A stretch of 64,000 nucleotides of DNA from Oscillospiraceae bacterium (GCA_021769725.1 JAETSI010000001.1:167340-231339); one strand, 5' to 3'; positions 43,321 to 52,342 are shown, counted from the stretch's first letter. Numbers and translations are program-made. The notes: generated from the sequence alone by a model not told the origin.

Positions 43321-44577
43321 ATGTACAGTGATCTTATGGATTCAATCGGTTTCGTCAAGGGATACGATCCCGCCGTTGGCGAAGCTATGGGAAAAGAGCT
43401 TGCACGTCAGCAGAGAAATCTTGAGCTTATCGCCAGCGAAAATATCGTTTCGCCTGCTGTTATGGCAGCTATAGGTTCTGTTCTTACAAATAAGTATGCT
43501 GAGGGTTATCCCGGAAAGCGTTACTATGGCGGATGCCAGTGTGTTGACGAGGTAGAGGTTATCGCTATTGAGCGTGCCAAGGAACTTTTCGGCGCTAAAT
43601 TTGCCAATGTACAGCCCCACTCCGGCGCTCAGGCGAATACAGCCGTTTACTTTGCTGTTCTCCAGCCCGGCGATACCGTTCTCGGCATGAGTCTTGCTGA
43701 CGGCGGACATCTTACACACGGTTCCCCGGTAAACCTCTCTGGTAAGTATTTTAACTTTGTATCTTACGGTCTTGATGATGAAACTGAGAGCATCAATTAC
43801 GATACAGTATATAAGCTTGCTGCAAAGCACAAGCCACGTTTGATGGTTGCCGGTGCATCTGCATATCCGAGAGCAATCGACTTCAAGAAGCTTTCTGAGA
43901 TTGCAAGATCTGTAGGCGCACTGTTAATGGTCGATATGGCACATATCGCAGGTCTTGTAGCAGCTGGCTGTCATGAGTCACCTGTACCGTACGCAGATAT
44001 CGTTACAACAACAACTCACAAGACGCTCAGAGGTCCCAGAGGAGGTCTTATCCTCACAAACAATGAATATCTTGCAAAGAAGATAAATTCCGCTATTTTC
44101 CCAGGAACACAGGGCGGTCCTCTTATGCATACGATCGCTGCAAAGGCAGTCTGCTTCGGTGAGGCGCTCAAGCCTGAGTTCAAGGATTATCAGAGACGCA
44201 TCGTTGAAAATGCCAAGGCTCTTTCTGAGGGACTTCTCAAGAGGGGATTCAATCTTGTTTCCGGCGGTACTGACAATCATCTTATGCTTGTTGATCTCCG
44301 TCCTTTCAATATCACAGGTAAGGAATTGGAGCGCCGTCTTGACGAAGTTTATATCACTGTAAACAAGAACGCTATCCACAACGACCCTGAAAAGCCTTTT
44401 GTAACAAGCGGTATCAGGATCGGTACTCCTGCCGTTACAACACGTGGTCTGGGCGTTGAGGAAATGGAAAAGATCGCTGAATACATCTACCTCTGCGCTA
44501 CGGACTTTGAGAACAAGGCTGACGAGATCCGTGCAGGCGTTAATGCTATCTGCGAGAAATTCCCGCTTTATAAGTAA
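43321..44577 (+). CDS. glyA: Serine hydroxymethyltransferase
   Basis: 418 residues, full length. It interconverts serine and glycine with tetrahydrofolate. Motifs: [55 protein letters not shown], and the PLP Lys in [16 protein letters not shown]-terminal [13 protein letters not shown]. Strong codon bias toward common codons suggests high expression. Monocistronic with a clear promoter and terminator. Confidence 0.98.
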   Translation: MYSDLMDSIGFVKGYDPAVGEAMGKELARQQRNLELIASENIVSPAVMAAIGSVLTNKYAEGYPGKRYYGGCQCVDEVEVIAIERAKELFGAKFANVQPHSGAQANTAVYFAVLQPGDTVLGMSLADGGHLTHGSPVNLSGKYFNFVSYGLDDETESINYDTVYKLAAKHKPRLMVAGASAYPRAIDFKKLSEIARSVGALLMVDMAHIAGLVAAGCHESPVPYADIVTTTTHKTLRGPRGGLILTNNEYLAKKINSAIFPGTQGGPLMHTIAAKAVCFGEALKPEFKDYQRRIVENAKALSEGLLKRGFNLVSGGTDNHLMLVDLRPFNITGKELERRLDEVYITVNKNAIHNDPEKPFVTSGIRIGTPAVTTRGLGVEEMEKIAEYIYLCATDFENKADEIRAGVNAICEKFPLYK

Positions 44578-44585
44578 GTTGCAAC

Positions 44586-44624
44586 AATTTCGGGACGGGC
44601 ATATTGTCTGCCCCGAAATTTTTT
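44586..44624 (+). terminator. Terminator of glyA
   Basis: AATTTCGGG pairs with CCCGAAATT, extended inward by short GC pairs, and is followed by four more T. Confidence 0.85.
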
Positions 44625-44899
44625 AAAAACAAATTCTTCTGTGGTATTGCATTTTTTCGCTGACAGGTTTGATTTTTTTATTTAGGATTTGAAGCTAATT
44701 TACGTCCGGAGCTATCTCTTTGAGCAGACAGATGAATGTTATTCATGGTTATGTTTGAATGGTATCGAGTATTTCATCTTTTCTGCGGTTGTCTTTGGCG
44801 GATTTATTATTTTAGCTGCTTTCTTTCATATTTGAATAGTATTGAAAGTAAAAACCGTTAAGAGGCTGCTGAATTATAATATATAGGAGGAGTGTTATA
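44625..44899. other. Intergenic region without recognised feature
   Basis: AT-rich, no stable hairpin, RNA gene or coding signal seen; a TATAAT-like and AGGAGG near the right end belong to the next gene. Confidence 0.6.
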
Positions 44900-45424
44900 G
44901 TGGTACTCTTAGTTGTTGATACGCAAAAAGCAATTACAAACAGTGCGCTATATAATTTTGAATTATTTGAATCGCATATCATGGAACTGATAAATAAGGC
45001 TCGCAGCAACAATATGGAAATTATTTATGTCAGACATGACGATGGCATCGGCAGTACTCTTACAAAGGGTAATGAAGAATTTGAAATATATGAAAAATTT
45101 AAGCCTGCAGTAAATGAACTTGTTTTTGATAAGAATGTAAACAGCTCTTTTAAAAACACAGGGCTTATGGAATATTTAAAGAATAAAAATGAAAACACAA
45201 TTATAGTTGTGGGTTTGCAGACTGATTATTGCATTGATGCGACAATAAAAGCCGGTTTCGAGCATGGATTCAAAATTATAGTTCCTGCCTATACCAACAG
45301 TACATTTGATAATCAATATATGACTGCCGAATTAACTTACAGGTATTACAATGACTTTATGTGGAACGGAAGATATGCAGAGTGCGTTTCGTTTGAAAAG
45401 GCACTTGAAATGATGACAAGATAA
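44900..45424 (+). CDS. Isochorismatase-family cysteine hydrolase
   Basis: 174 residues with a GTG start and AGGAGG upstream. The catalytic triad is readable: Asp in LLVVDTQKA (about 7), Lys in LVFDKNVNSSFKNTGL, and Cys in GLQTDYCIDATIKAGFEHG followed by the usual cis-peptide region. This family hydrolyses nicotinamide, pyrazinamide, isochorismate and similar compounds. The exact substrate is not evident. It leads a tight group of nucleotide-related genes and could serve in NAD or pyrimidine salvage. Confidence 0.85.
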   Translation: MVLLVVDTQKAITNSALYNFELFESHIMELINKARSNNMEIIYVRHDDGIGSTLTKGNEEFEIYEKFKPAVNELVFDKNVNSSFKNTGLMEYLKNKNENTIIVVGLQTDYCIDATIKAGFEHGFKIIVPAYTNSTFDNQYMTAELTYRYYNDFMWNGRYAECVSFEKALEMMTR

Positions 45425-45488
45425 TCCCTGATTTACAGGATATTATTTCTTATAATCAATGTGAACAGAAGAAGATCATGGAGGTAAT

Positions 45489-46034
45489 ATGCATTATATT
45501 TATTGTCCGCAGTGCGGAATAAAGCTTGTAGATAAAATGGCTGGCGATGATGGAGAAGTACCGTTTTGTCAGCAATGTAATAAGTATTGGTTTGATGCAT
45601 TTTCAAGTTGCAGTATAGTATTAGTTGCAAATCAGTATAACGAGATAGCTCTTTTAAAACAAATATATATGTCGGATAAATTCACATCTTTTGTTTCCGG
45701 ATATATTACCCCTGGAGAAAATGCGGAGGAAACTGCTGTCAGAGAGGTTAAAGAAGAATTAGGAATTGATATTGAAAAACTTGAATATGCCGGGACATAT
45801 TGGTTTGATTCAAAAGATATTCTTATGCATGGATTTATTGGCTTTACCCAAAAATCTGATTTCATTCTTTCAAACGAAGTGGACTCTGCCGAGTGGTGCG
45901 ATGCATTAAAAGCGCCTGAAACAATGTTTCCTGACAGACCGGGAAACGCCATGTATCCAATATATAGAAAATATCTAAAAATAGTAGGTTTATCTGATTT
46001 AAAGGAGAAACAATATGGAAAAAATCTGGAATGA
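45489..46034 (+). CDS. NUDIX hydrolase with N-terminal zinc ribbon
   Basis: 181 residues. N-terminal zinc ribbon (YCPQCG and FCQQCN, four Cys) and a NUDIX box GYITPGENAEETAVREVKEELGI matching G-x5-E-x7-REUxEExGU. Zinc-ribbon NUDIX proteins of this kind are related to NADH pyrophosphatase; they clean up oxidised or damaged nucleotides or decap metabolites. It overlaps the next gene by 20 bases. Confidence 0.9.
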   Translation: MHYIYCPQCGIKLVDKMAGDDGEVPFCQQCNKYWFDAFSSCSIVLVANQYNEIALLKQIYMSDKFTSFVSGYITPGENAEETAVREVKEELGIDIEKLEYAGTYWFDSKDILMHGFIGFTQKSDFILSNEVDSAEWCDALKAPETMFPDRPGNAMYPIYRKYLKIVGLSDLKEKQYGKNLE

Positions 46035-46407
46035 AATGTATGAAGCTGCAAATTCGGTTCTTAACGAACGCAGGATTTCAGAATATGTTTCCTGCGGAGA
46101 AGTTTCGGCAGCTATTCTTTCAAAATCAGGGAAAATATATACAGGAGTATGCATTGATACCTGTTCGACACTCGGTATATGCGCTGAGAGGAATGCAATA
46201 TTCAATATGATAACCAACGGCGAGCAGGAGATAGACAAAGTGCTGTGTATTCTGCCTGACGGCTCTAACGGAGCGCCATGCGGAGCCTGCCGTGAGCTTA
46301 TGGTGCAGATAATGCCCGATACTTACAAGGATATCGAGATCATGCTCGATTACGCTTCGGGACGTACTATCAAACTTGGCGAGATAACTCCTGAGTGGTG
46401 GATATGA
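46015..46407 (+). CDS. Cytidine-deaminase-family protein
   Basis: 130 residues. Zinc site: Cys-Ala-Glu in GICAERNAIFN and PCGACRE with two Cys, the standard CDA set. The N-terminal part (NSVLNERRISEYVSCGEVSAAILS) resembles the short blasticidin-deaminase-like members more than housekeeping Cdd, so the base substrate is uncertain. It is embedded in a cluster with NUDIX, pyrophosphatase-like and RarA genes. Confidence 0.9.
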   Translation: MEKIWNEMYEAANSVLNERRISEYVSCGEVSAAILSKSGKIYTGVCIDTCSTLGICAERNAIFNMITNGEQEIDKVLCILPDGSNGAPCGACRELMVQIMPDTYKDIEIMLDYASGRTIKLGEITPEWWI

Positions 46408-46431
46408 TTGACATTTCGGAGAAATATCAAT

Positions 46432-46764
46432 ATGATCGGTGATATTGTAACAGTGACTGTGGACAGACCTATGGGAAGTTTTCATCCGGAATGCAAAGAT
46501 ATGTATTATCCTGTTAATTACGGATATATCGAGGGGATATTTGCTCCGGACGGCGAAGAACAGGATGCATATATACTCGGCGTGGATATTCCGTTAAAAA
46601 CATTTACAGGAAAAATAATTGCAGTTATCAGACGTGCCGACGATGTGGAAGAAAAATGGGTAGTTTGTCCCACGGGGATGTCATTCACCCGATTTGAAAT
46701 AATGGAGCAGGTCAGATTTCAGGAACAATATTTTAAATCGGAAATAATACTTAGCGAGGTTTGA
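46432..46764 (+). CDS. Short inorganic-pyrophosphatase-like protein
   Basis: 110 residues from the ATG at 46432 (GGAG ten bases upstream). The pattern DRPMGSFHPE, YPVNYGYIEGIFAPDGEEQDAYILG resembles the core of soluble family I pyrophosphatase (YPVNYGF and the DxLDVLV-like Asp positions) but the chain is about 60 residues shorter. Some catalytic Asp positions are replaced. It may be a divergent member acting on another phosphate compound. It is followed two bases later by rarA. Confidence 0.7.
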   Translation: MIGDIVTVTVDRPMGSFHPECKDMYYPVNYGYIEGIFAPDGEEQDAYILGVDIPLKTFTGKIIAVIRRADDVEEKWVVCPTGMSFTRFEIMEQVRFQEQYFKSEIILSEV

Positions 46765-46765
46765 T

Positions 46766-48037
46766 ATGTCAATACCATTAGCAGATAAAATACGCCCCCA
46801 GTCTCTTGATGATGTTGTGGGTCAGGAACATATACTTGCTCCCGGAAAACCTTTGCGCAGAATAATTGAAAGCGGAACTGTGCCAAATATGATATTTTAC
46901 GGTCCGTCCGGTGTCGGAAAAACAACCGTTGCACGTATTATAGCTGAGAACTGCGGCATGACGCTGCATAAGCTCAACGGAACAAGCGCATCTACTGCTG
47001 ATATCAGACAGGTGGTAGGGGAGATAGGAACGTTTGGAACTGAAAATGGAATTTTGCTGTATCTTGACGAGATACAATATCTCAACAAAAAGCAGCAGCA
47101 AAGTCTTCTTGAATACATAGAAAACGGTGATATCACACTGATTGCTTCGACAACGGAAAATCCGTATTTTTCCATATATAACGCTGTTATCAGCCGCAGC
47201 ACCGTATTTGAATTCAAGCCTGTATCGGCGGAACAGATTATTCCGGCAGTAAACCGTGCATTCCGGATAATTTCGGAAGAAAACGGTATGAATATAGAGG
47301 CGGATGACAATATATGCAAAATAATTGCCTATAACTGCGGCGGAGATGTTCGAAAGGCGATGAATACGGCAGAACTTGCAGTTATCTGTGGAGAACCAGA
47401 TCTTGGCAAGGTGCGGATAACTGAAGAATCCATGAAAATAATTGCTCAGCGGAGCAATATGCGATACGACCGTGACGGCGATCAGCACTATGATATTTTG
47501 TCGGCGTTGCATAAGTCGATTCGTGGTTCAGACGAGAACGCCGCACTTCACTATGCTGCACGGCTGATAGAGGCAGGAGATATAATCTCGCTTTGCCGAC
47601 GTCTTTTGTGTATTGCATCCGAAGATGTTGGACTTGCATATCCCATGGCTGTGGTTATCACCAAAGCCTGTGTTGATTCTGCCTTACAGCTTGGGCTTCC
47701 AGAAGCAAAACTGCCTATCGCACAAGCTGTAATATTACTGGCGACATCTCCGAAATCAAACAGTGGAGTAATGGCAATAGATGCCGCACTTGCTGATTTA
47801 AAAGACTGCGATGCACTGGATTTTCCACGTCATCTTCAGAACAAGCATTACGACGGCAAGGGAGCGGCAGTGGTCGGGCAGAATTATTTGTATCCGCACA
47901 ATTTTCACAATCATTATGTTAAGCAGCAGTATATGCCGGATGCCCTGAAAGGTCATGTGTATTATGAATTCGGGGACAATAAGCAGGAACAGTCCGCATA
48001 TCAGTACAGACAAAAGTTGCTGAAGGAAGCAGAATAA
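46766..48037 (+). CDS. rarA: Replication-associated recombination protein A (RarA/MgsA)
   Basis: 423 residues. AAA+ ATPase with LADKIRPQSLDDVVGQEHIL, Walker A GPSGVGKTT, Walker B LLYLDEIQ, sensor 1 ASTTENP, arginine finger ISRSTVF. The C-terminal tetramerisation domain contains HYAARLIEAGDIISLCRRLLCIASEDVGLA and the KHYDGKGAAVVGQNYLYPH block. It acts at stalled replication forks. Association with nucleotide-sanitising enzymes upstream suggests a DNA-damage or replication-stress theme. Confidence 0.96.
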   Translation: MSIPLADKIRPQSLDDVVGQEHILAPGKPLRRIIESGTVPNMIFYGPSGVGKTTVARIIAENCGMTLHKLNGTSASTADIRQVVGEIGTFGTENGILLYLDEIQYLNKKQQQSLLEYIENGDITLIASTTENPYFSIYNAVISRSTVFEFKPVSAEQIIPAVNRAFRIISEENGMNIEADDNICKIIAYNCGGDVRKAMNTAELAVICGEPDLGKVRITEESMKIIAQRSNMRYDRDGDQHYDILSALHKSIRGSDENAALHYAARLIEAGDIISLCRRLLCIASEDVGLAYPMAVVITKACVDSALQLGLPEAKLPIAQAVILLATSPKSNSGVMAIDAALADLKDCDALDFPRHLQNKHYDGKGAAVVGQNYLYPHNFHNHYVKQQYMPDALKGHVYYEFGDNKQEQSAYQYRQKLLKEAE

Positions 48038-48043
48038 CAAAAA

Positions 48044-48064
48044 CCCCCGAAAAATTTTCGGGGG
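48044..48064. terminator. GC-rich palindrome at the rarA / decayed-operon junction
   Basis: CCCCCGAAAA and TTTTCGGGGG around one base; on the minus strand it is followed by TTTTT, on the plus strand by no T-run. It is likelier to have terminated the minus-strand remnants. Confidence 0.5.
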
Positions 48065-48079
48065 AGAATGACTTCATAG

Positions 48080-48190
48080 TTATTCAATTGTAGATTTAAA
48101 ATGACTTTCATCATTTTGCCAAATTACCCTGTGGACTCACCCTTTCTGATTAATTTTTTGAAGAATACCTCGCACTTTCATAAGTATCAT
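48080..48190 (-). pseudogene. Decayed small gene (in-frame stop)
   Basis: The minus-strand frame starts ATG ATA CTT ATG at 48190, overlapping the previous stop, and reads MKVRGILQKINQKG, stop, then VHRVIWQNDESHFKSTIE to a TAA at 48080. Same-frame continuity across one TGA suggests a degraded 36-codon gene. Family unknown. Confidence 0.45.
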
Positions 48191-48563
48191 TCCTTCAAAA
48201 TAAAATTATTGGGTAAAAGATTAATTACTGCATCGGAACCACCTTTGATTTGATATTTCCCGTCTATGTACAGACGGAACAAGCGGTTTATCAGGAAAAT
48301 CAACTTCTCATCGGACTCAACCTTTTCTTTGGATTTTGTTTTATAATATATCTAAAGACTCATTGTCGAAATTTCAGATAATCCTGTATCCAAACTGAGT
48401 TTAGACATGAAGCCATTTTCATTTAGCAATACGTCAGCTTTGTAATCAAATATACTTATTATTTCATTAAATGGAACAAGCATATTGCCTATATTCCCGT
48501 TTTGTGATTCAATTACTCAGCAAGCCCGCTGGCTTCACGCTGTTGCTCTGAACTCTCTTCCAT
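48187..48563 (-). pseudogene. Decayed gene with one frameshift and one in-frame stop
   Basis: Minus-strand ATG at 48563 with AGGTGAG upstream gives MEESSEQQREASGLAE. A one-base shift is needed near 48515 to enter VIESQNGNIGNMLVPFNEII..., which continues through a TAG (about 48353) to KSKEKVESDEKLIFLINRLF...LPNNFILKE and TGA. The composition and continuity look coding; no family recognised. Confidence 0.55.
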
Positions 48564-48572
48564 TGGACTCAC

Positions 48573-48664
48573 TCACCTTTCCGCATAGTATAATTTACAT
48601 TGAGCATTCAGCTCAGTCCAAGTAAATTCAGCTCTTGAAGAATTTTTGCTTTCTTCGTTTTCCT
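48573..48664 (-). pseudogene. Remnant of an upstream gene in the same decayed operon
   Basis: The frame reads KENEESKNSSRAEFTWTELN... to a TGA at 48573, ten bases before the next ATG, with no start codon left. A TTGACA and TAAGAT pair 17 bases apart lies upstream on the minus strand (around 48670-48700). Confidence 0.4.
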
Positions 48665-48932
48665 TGATTATATCTTACCATATCTTTCGGTAAATGTCAA
48701 TAGTATTTTTGAAAAAACATGTATTTTTTAGTGCAAATCGGCACAATGTACAATGAGAGAGTTTGTGTTTTGACATAGTATACAAAAAATAGTCAGTGCG
48801 TACGAAGTATCCTATGTTGACGGATTTTAAGATGTGTCAGCACGCCCTTAAACTTCCTCTTGCTTTTTTTGTGTATACGGTGTATAATTAATATATCAAA
48901 AAAGTGCGGATAACCGCAGAATGGAGAAAAAT
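48665..48932. other. Intergenic region, promoters only
   Basis: AT-rich. A minus-strand promoter for the decayed operon lies near 48670-48700; on the plus strand a TATAAT near 48883 serves the DUF1292 gene. Nothing else recognised. Confidence 0.5.
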
Positions 48933-49235
48933 ATGTCAGATATGAACGAATATACCCCAGATCTTATCGAGTTGGTAGACACTGAGGGAAATAAAAAGAA
49001 TTTTGAGATTGTTGATATTGCAGAATTTCAGGGAGAGATTTATTATGCAATGATTCCAGAGTTTGAAGGCGAAGATATACTTTCTGCCGACTGTGAACTT
49101 GTTATACTTAAAGCTGTTGAGGATGATGGGGAGGAGATCCTTGCGTCCATTGAAGATGATGATGAGTTCGATATGGTATCAGAATTTTTCATGAAGCGTA
49201 TGGATGAACTTTATGATGAGGATGATGAAGATTAA
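48933..49235 (+). CDS. DUF1292 family protein
   Basis: 100 residues from ATG 48933, with GGAG eight bases upstream (ATG at 48921 is possible too). Highly acidic; the pattern LIELVDTEGNKKNFEIVDIAEFQGEIYYAMIP, then ELVILKAVEDDGEE is typical of DUF1292, small cytoplasmic proteins widespread in Firmicutes, often beside the ruvX/yqgF and alaS region. Function unknown. Monocistronic; a terminator follows. Confidence 0.88.
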   Translation: MSDMNEYTPDLIELVDTEGNKKNFEIVDIAEFQGEIYYAMIPEFEGEDILSADCELVILKAVEDDGEEILASIEDDDEFDMVSEFFMKRMDELYDEDDED

Positions 49236-49254
49236 AAAGAATTGCATACAGAGA

Positions 49255-49284
49255 AAACGGCTCAGGATCTTCCTGAGCCGTTTT
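49255..49284. terminator. Bidirectional terminator
   Basis: AAACGGCTCAGGA and TCCTGAGCCGTTT with TCT loop, 13 bp, with T-run on the plus side and A/T-rich sequence on the minus side. It ends the DUF1292 gene and, from the other side, the candidate RNA. Confidence 0.92.
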
Positions 49285-49470
49285 TCAGAGATTGCCTTTA
49301 GGCAAAATAAAACCGCCTTGCCGGCATATAGTGGATAAAACCCGCACAAAGCAGGTGGGTAAACGCCCGAATGCTTCACGCTCCCTTCTTCCGCAGGGCG
49401 GGAGGTCTGCAATTCACACACGGAGTCGAATTCCCTTATAAGAAGTGTTGGATCATACAAACTATAATTA
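49285..49470 (-). ncRNA. Candidate structured small RNA (possibly 6S-like)
   Basis: A GC-rich island of about 185 bases inside AT-rich DNA, without a convincing gene on either strand, ending at a strong terminator. On the minus strand it can form CTCCC/GGGAG, CCGCC/GGCGG enclosing a long region, ACCTGC/GCGGGT and TTGCC-TAAA-GGCAA hairpins. Length and terminator would suit 6S RNA, but I cannot confirm the 6S central bubble. Confidence 0.45.
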
Positions 49471-49957
49471 ATCGAACAAGGCAGTAATATTTATTTGTTG
49501 ACTATATTATATCACAAAAAAATCAGAAAATCAATACCTAATTTCTGTTAAAATTTAAAATTTAATATCCGGACACTTTTTTGTAACTTTTTCTTATCAT
49601 AATATATGTTTGATAATGATATTAAAAACAATTTTGTATAAATTATATAAAGAATAGATAAGGAGTTTGTCAATAAAAATATTGACATTTTTAATAAATC
49701 ATGTTATTATTAAATTAACGTAATTAGATAAATCGTATTATTTTACTCTGTGAGAAAGGCAGGATCAGCGAAAAAGGCAAAAGGTATGAAATGAACTGGA
49801 AATTGACGGTAATTATTTCGGAGTAATTCTGAAGTCATGTACTTTTTGATTATTTCAGAAAAAAAATTTGAAAACCCCTTTAAATTTTTCTTGATATGTG
49901 ATATAATAATTGTGTATGAAACTTACATGGTGTCCCGTGTTGAAATAAGGAGAAAAT
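49471..49957. other. Long AT-rich intergenic region upstream of the carboxypeptidase homologue
   Basis: No gene. A TATAAT near 49902-49907 with a poor -35 (TTTAAA) precedes the next gene; TTGACA occurs at about 49681 without a clear partner. Several A/T tracts. No RNA family recognised. Confidence 0.55.
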
Positions 49958-51394
49958 ATGAAGAGAATTTTATCGATATTATCAGCGTTACTGTTTATTC
50001 TTCCGCTTGTCTGCATTCCGGCTCAGGAAGCAGAAGCAGTAAGTTTTCCGCTCAAAACAACGCTCTACAGTGAATCGGCAGTGCTGATAAATCTTGATGC
50101 CGATATGCTTATTCATGAAAAAAACGCTGACGCAAAGCAGATGCCTGGTCCTCTGGTAAACATCATGACAGCTGTTGTAGTTCTGGAGGAATGCAGCGAT
50201 TTCAGCGAAGAACTTACTGTAGATCCGGCAGTATACAGCAGTGTTTATGATACGCTCAGGGATAACAACAGGATAGATGATCTGCCTTCCTGCGATATTC
50301 TGGACGGTGATGTACTGACTGTAGAGGATCTTCTTTATTGTATGATGCTTACTTCATCAATCGAGGCATCCAATACGCTGGCGTTCAGGTTCGGCGAAAG
50401 CAGTGTTCCTGCTTTTGTTGAAAAGATGAATGCAAAAGCCAGGGAATTAGGAATGACATCTACAAATTTTACCAATCCTGACGGTATGTTTGATCCGAAT
50501 CAGTATACTACTGCCAGAGACATGGCTATTCTCACAAAGTATGCGCTTGAAGTGCCGAAATTTGAAAGTATTGCCGTAACTTACAGCTATACTCCTGTAG
50601 TTCCAAATCCGGAGCGCCATGAACATATTGACGAATGGATCTGGAAACATACGAACTTTATGATGGATATCAACAATGATACCTATTATTATATGGGGGC
50701 AAAGGGAATAAAAACCGGAAATCTTGTTGATGCAGGTCGCAATCTGGTTACTCTTGCAAGCAGGGACGGAAACAATTATCTTGTTATTCTTATGAAAGCT
50801 CCGTTCAATGATGCCGAGGGCGAGCTTAAATATTATCATATTGACGATGCAATGACGCTTTTTGACTGGGCGTTCAATCATTTTTCATATCAAGTGATAC
50901 TTGCAGATACTGCCGAACTTGGTGAACTGCCTGTCAGCCTTGCAGAGGGGAACGATTATGTTCTTGCACGTCCGAATAAAGAATTTTCGATGCTGTGGTA
51001 TGATGAGATAGACACTTCTCTCATAAAAAAAGACAGGATAACTTGGCATAAAAGTTCACTTCGTGCTCCGGTTAAAAAAGGTGATGTTCTGGGTGAAGTC
51101 ACGCTGGAATATTCCGGTGAAGAATTGGGAACGATAGAACTTGTTGCTGTGTCTGATGTCGACAGGTCAAAGTCAAAGTATAATCTGGAGGCTGTCAAGA
51201 AATTCCCGAAGTCAAGGTGGTTTAAGAATGCATTGAAGATCTCTGTGATTCTTTGTCTTATCTATATAGTGATCTGTATTTATGCATGGATTGTTTACAA
51301 GAGCAAGGCAAAGCCGCTGAAGCCGATATATGCTGTACCTAAAATGGATAAAAAGAAAAAGAAGGATTCAGGCAGCAGCCGTAAAGATCAATAA
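49958..51394 (+). CDS. D-alanyl-D-alanine carboxypeptidase homologue (peptidase S11) lacking catalytic residues
   Basis: 478 residues: signal peptide (1-27), S11 domain (about 35-300), PBP5_C-like beta domain (about 300-405), transmembrane helix (about 425-447) and a basic C-terminal tail. The fold markers are clear (SAVLINLDADMLIHEKNADAKQMP, MTSTNFTNPDGM, GIKTGNLVDAGRNLV). But the active-site tetrad SxxK reads PLVN (in GPLVNIMTAVVV), the SxN motif reads SSI (TSSIEASN), and only KTG remains. It is therefore probably an inactive pseudoenzyme bound to the membrane face of the wall. Terminator follows. Start has AAGGAG. Confidence 0.88.
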   Translation: MKRILSILSALLFILPLVCIPAQEAEAVSFPLKTTLYSESAVLINLDADMLIHEKNADAKQMPGPLVNIMTAVVVLEECSDFSEELTVDPAVYSSVYDTLRDNNRIDDLPSCDILDGDVLTVEDLLYCMMLTSSIEASNTLAFRFGESSVPAFVEKMNAKARELGMTSTNFTNPDGMFDPNQYTTARDMAILTKYALEVPKFESIAVTYSYTPVVPNPERHEHIDEWIWKHTNFMMDINNDTYYYMGAKGIKTGNLVDAGRNLVTLASRDGNNYLVILMKAPFNDAEGELKYYHIDDAMTLFDWAFNHFSYQVILADTAELGELPVSLAEGNDYVLARPNKEFSMLWYDEIDTSLIKKDRITWHKSSLRAPVKKGDVLGEVTLEYSGEELGTIELVAVSDVDRSKSKYNLEAVKKFPKSRWFKNALKISVILCLIYIVICIYAWIVYKSKAKPLKPIYAVPKMDKKKKKDSGSSRKDQ

Positions 51395-51402
51395 TCATAT
51401 GT

Positions 51403-51427
51403 AGGGCGAACATAGTTCGCCCTTTTT
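51403..51427. terminator. Terminator between the carboxypeptidase homologue and the amidase
   Basis: AGGGCGAAC, loop ATA, GTTCGCCCT, then five T; lies four bases before the end of the convergent amidase gene and may serve both. Confidence 0.88.
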
Positions 51428-51431
51428 GGTT

Positions 51432-52169
51432 TTACAGATCGATGAAATTTGAGTCGGAATAACCGACAATACCATTATAGCTGACAACATACCAGCCTCC
51501 GGTCTCACCGTTTACCAGAATTGACGCACCGTTCGGAGCTGATCCTATGATTCTTCCGGCAAGCGAAGGGTAGCTTCTGATATTAAGACCGCTGCCGTCT
51601 GTAACGACTGTTCCCCAACGTACTGGTCCGGCGGATACAAAGGGAATGCCGAAGTAATCGCATAAAGAACGGACAATGTTTTTTGCTATAGTTTCAAGTT
51701 TGTTTTTCAGCCATGCTTCGTCGGCGAAATTGTCGTGATAACCCAGTTCGCAGAGAACTGCAACGGCTTTTGTTCTGAGAACTTCTCCAAGATATGTGGT
51801 AGGAACTGCTCTTACCTTGTCTGGGAGTGGATAGATAGTTTTCATATTATTTGCAATAATATTTGCAAGCTGTTCGCTGTACTGACTTTTTGGAGCAAAA
51901 TATATATCAACGCCTCTGAGCTTTCCGGCAAGATTTTCAGGAGCAGCATTTGAATGAAGAGCAAGGTGAACATCGTAATTGCCGGCATTTGAGTCGGCAA
52001 TTGCACCAGTTACATTGCGGTCGGGATCGTTTCGTACATACTGTATTCCAGATGACCGCAGATATGGTTCCATTCTGTCAGCAAGAAGATTCATGTAAAG
52101 TTCTTCATTTCCGCTGGTAGCGTATTCATTCCATTCCTGGGTCGATGGACTTAAAAATACCTTTGGCAT
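51432..52169 (-). CDS. N-acetylmuramoyl-L-alanine amidase (family 3-like) with SH3 domain
   Basis: 245 residues from ATG 52169 (AAAGGAAAT upstream). No signal peptide. Amidase_3-type core at 1-175 beginning FLSPSTQEWNEYATSGNEELYMNLLAD, with LALHSNAA as the zinc His block and a Glu in AVLCELGYHDN. The first zinc His of the usual GHGG motif is replaced here by SPSTQ, as in a family variant seen in Firmicutes. C-terminal bacterial SH3 (about 185-245, GTVVTDGSGLNIRSYPSLAGRIIGSAPNGASI, GWYVVSYNGIVGYSDSNFI) binds peptidoglycan. Lack of export signal suggests release by lysis, holin, or action in the cytoplasm-facing spore space. Confidence 0.87.
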   Translation of the reverse strand: MPKVFLSPSTQEWNEYATSGNEELYMNLLADRMEPYLRSSGIQYVRNDPDRNVTGAIADSNAGNYDVHLALHSNAAPENLAGKLRGVDIYFAPKSQYSEQLANIIANNMKTIYPLPDKVRAVPTTYLGEVLRTKAVAVLCELGYHDNFADEAWLKNKLETIAKNIVRSLCDYFGIPFVSAGPVRWGTVVTDGSGLNIRSYPSLAGRIIGSAPNGASILVNGETGGWYVVSYNGIVGYSDSNFIDL

Positions 52170-52342
52170 AAGACCATTTCCTTTCACTGGATTGAGGATT
52201 TATTCCTCATATTATCTTATGCTTAAAGTTGGATTAATGTTATTTTTTCTTGACTTTTCTTGTTTAAAGCGTTATAATTAATAATGTGATATCAGCGTCT
52301 GCTGATAACTATTTGAATTATGCATCAGAAGGAGTGCTTTTT

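Noticed and set aside
46778-47512. Long open frame (244 codons) on the minus strand within rarA
   Set aside because: It is antisense to a fully conserved rarA gene, has no ribosome-binding site and its translation is Cys/His/Tyr-rich without any recognisable motif.
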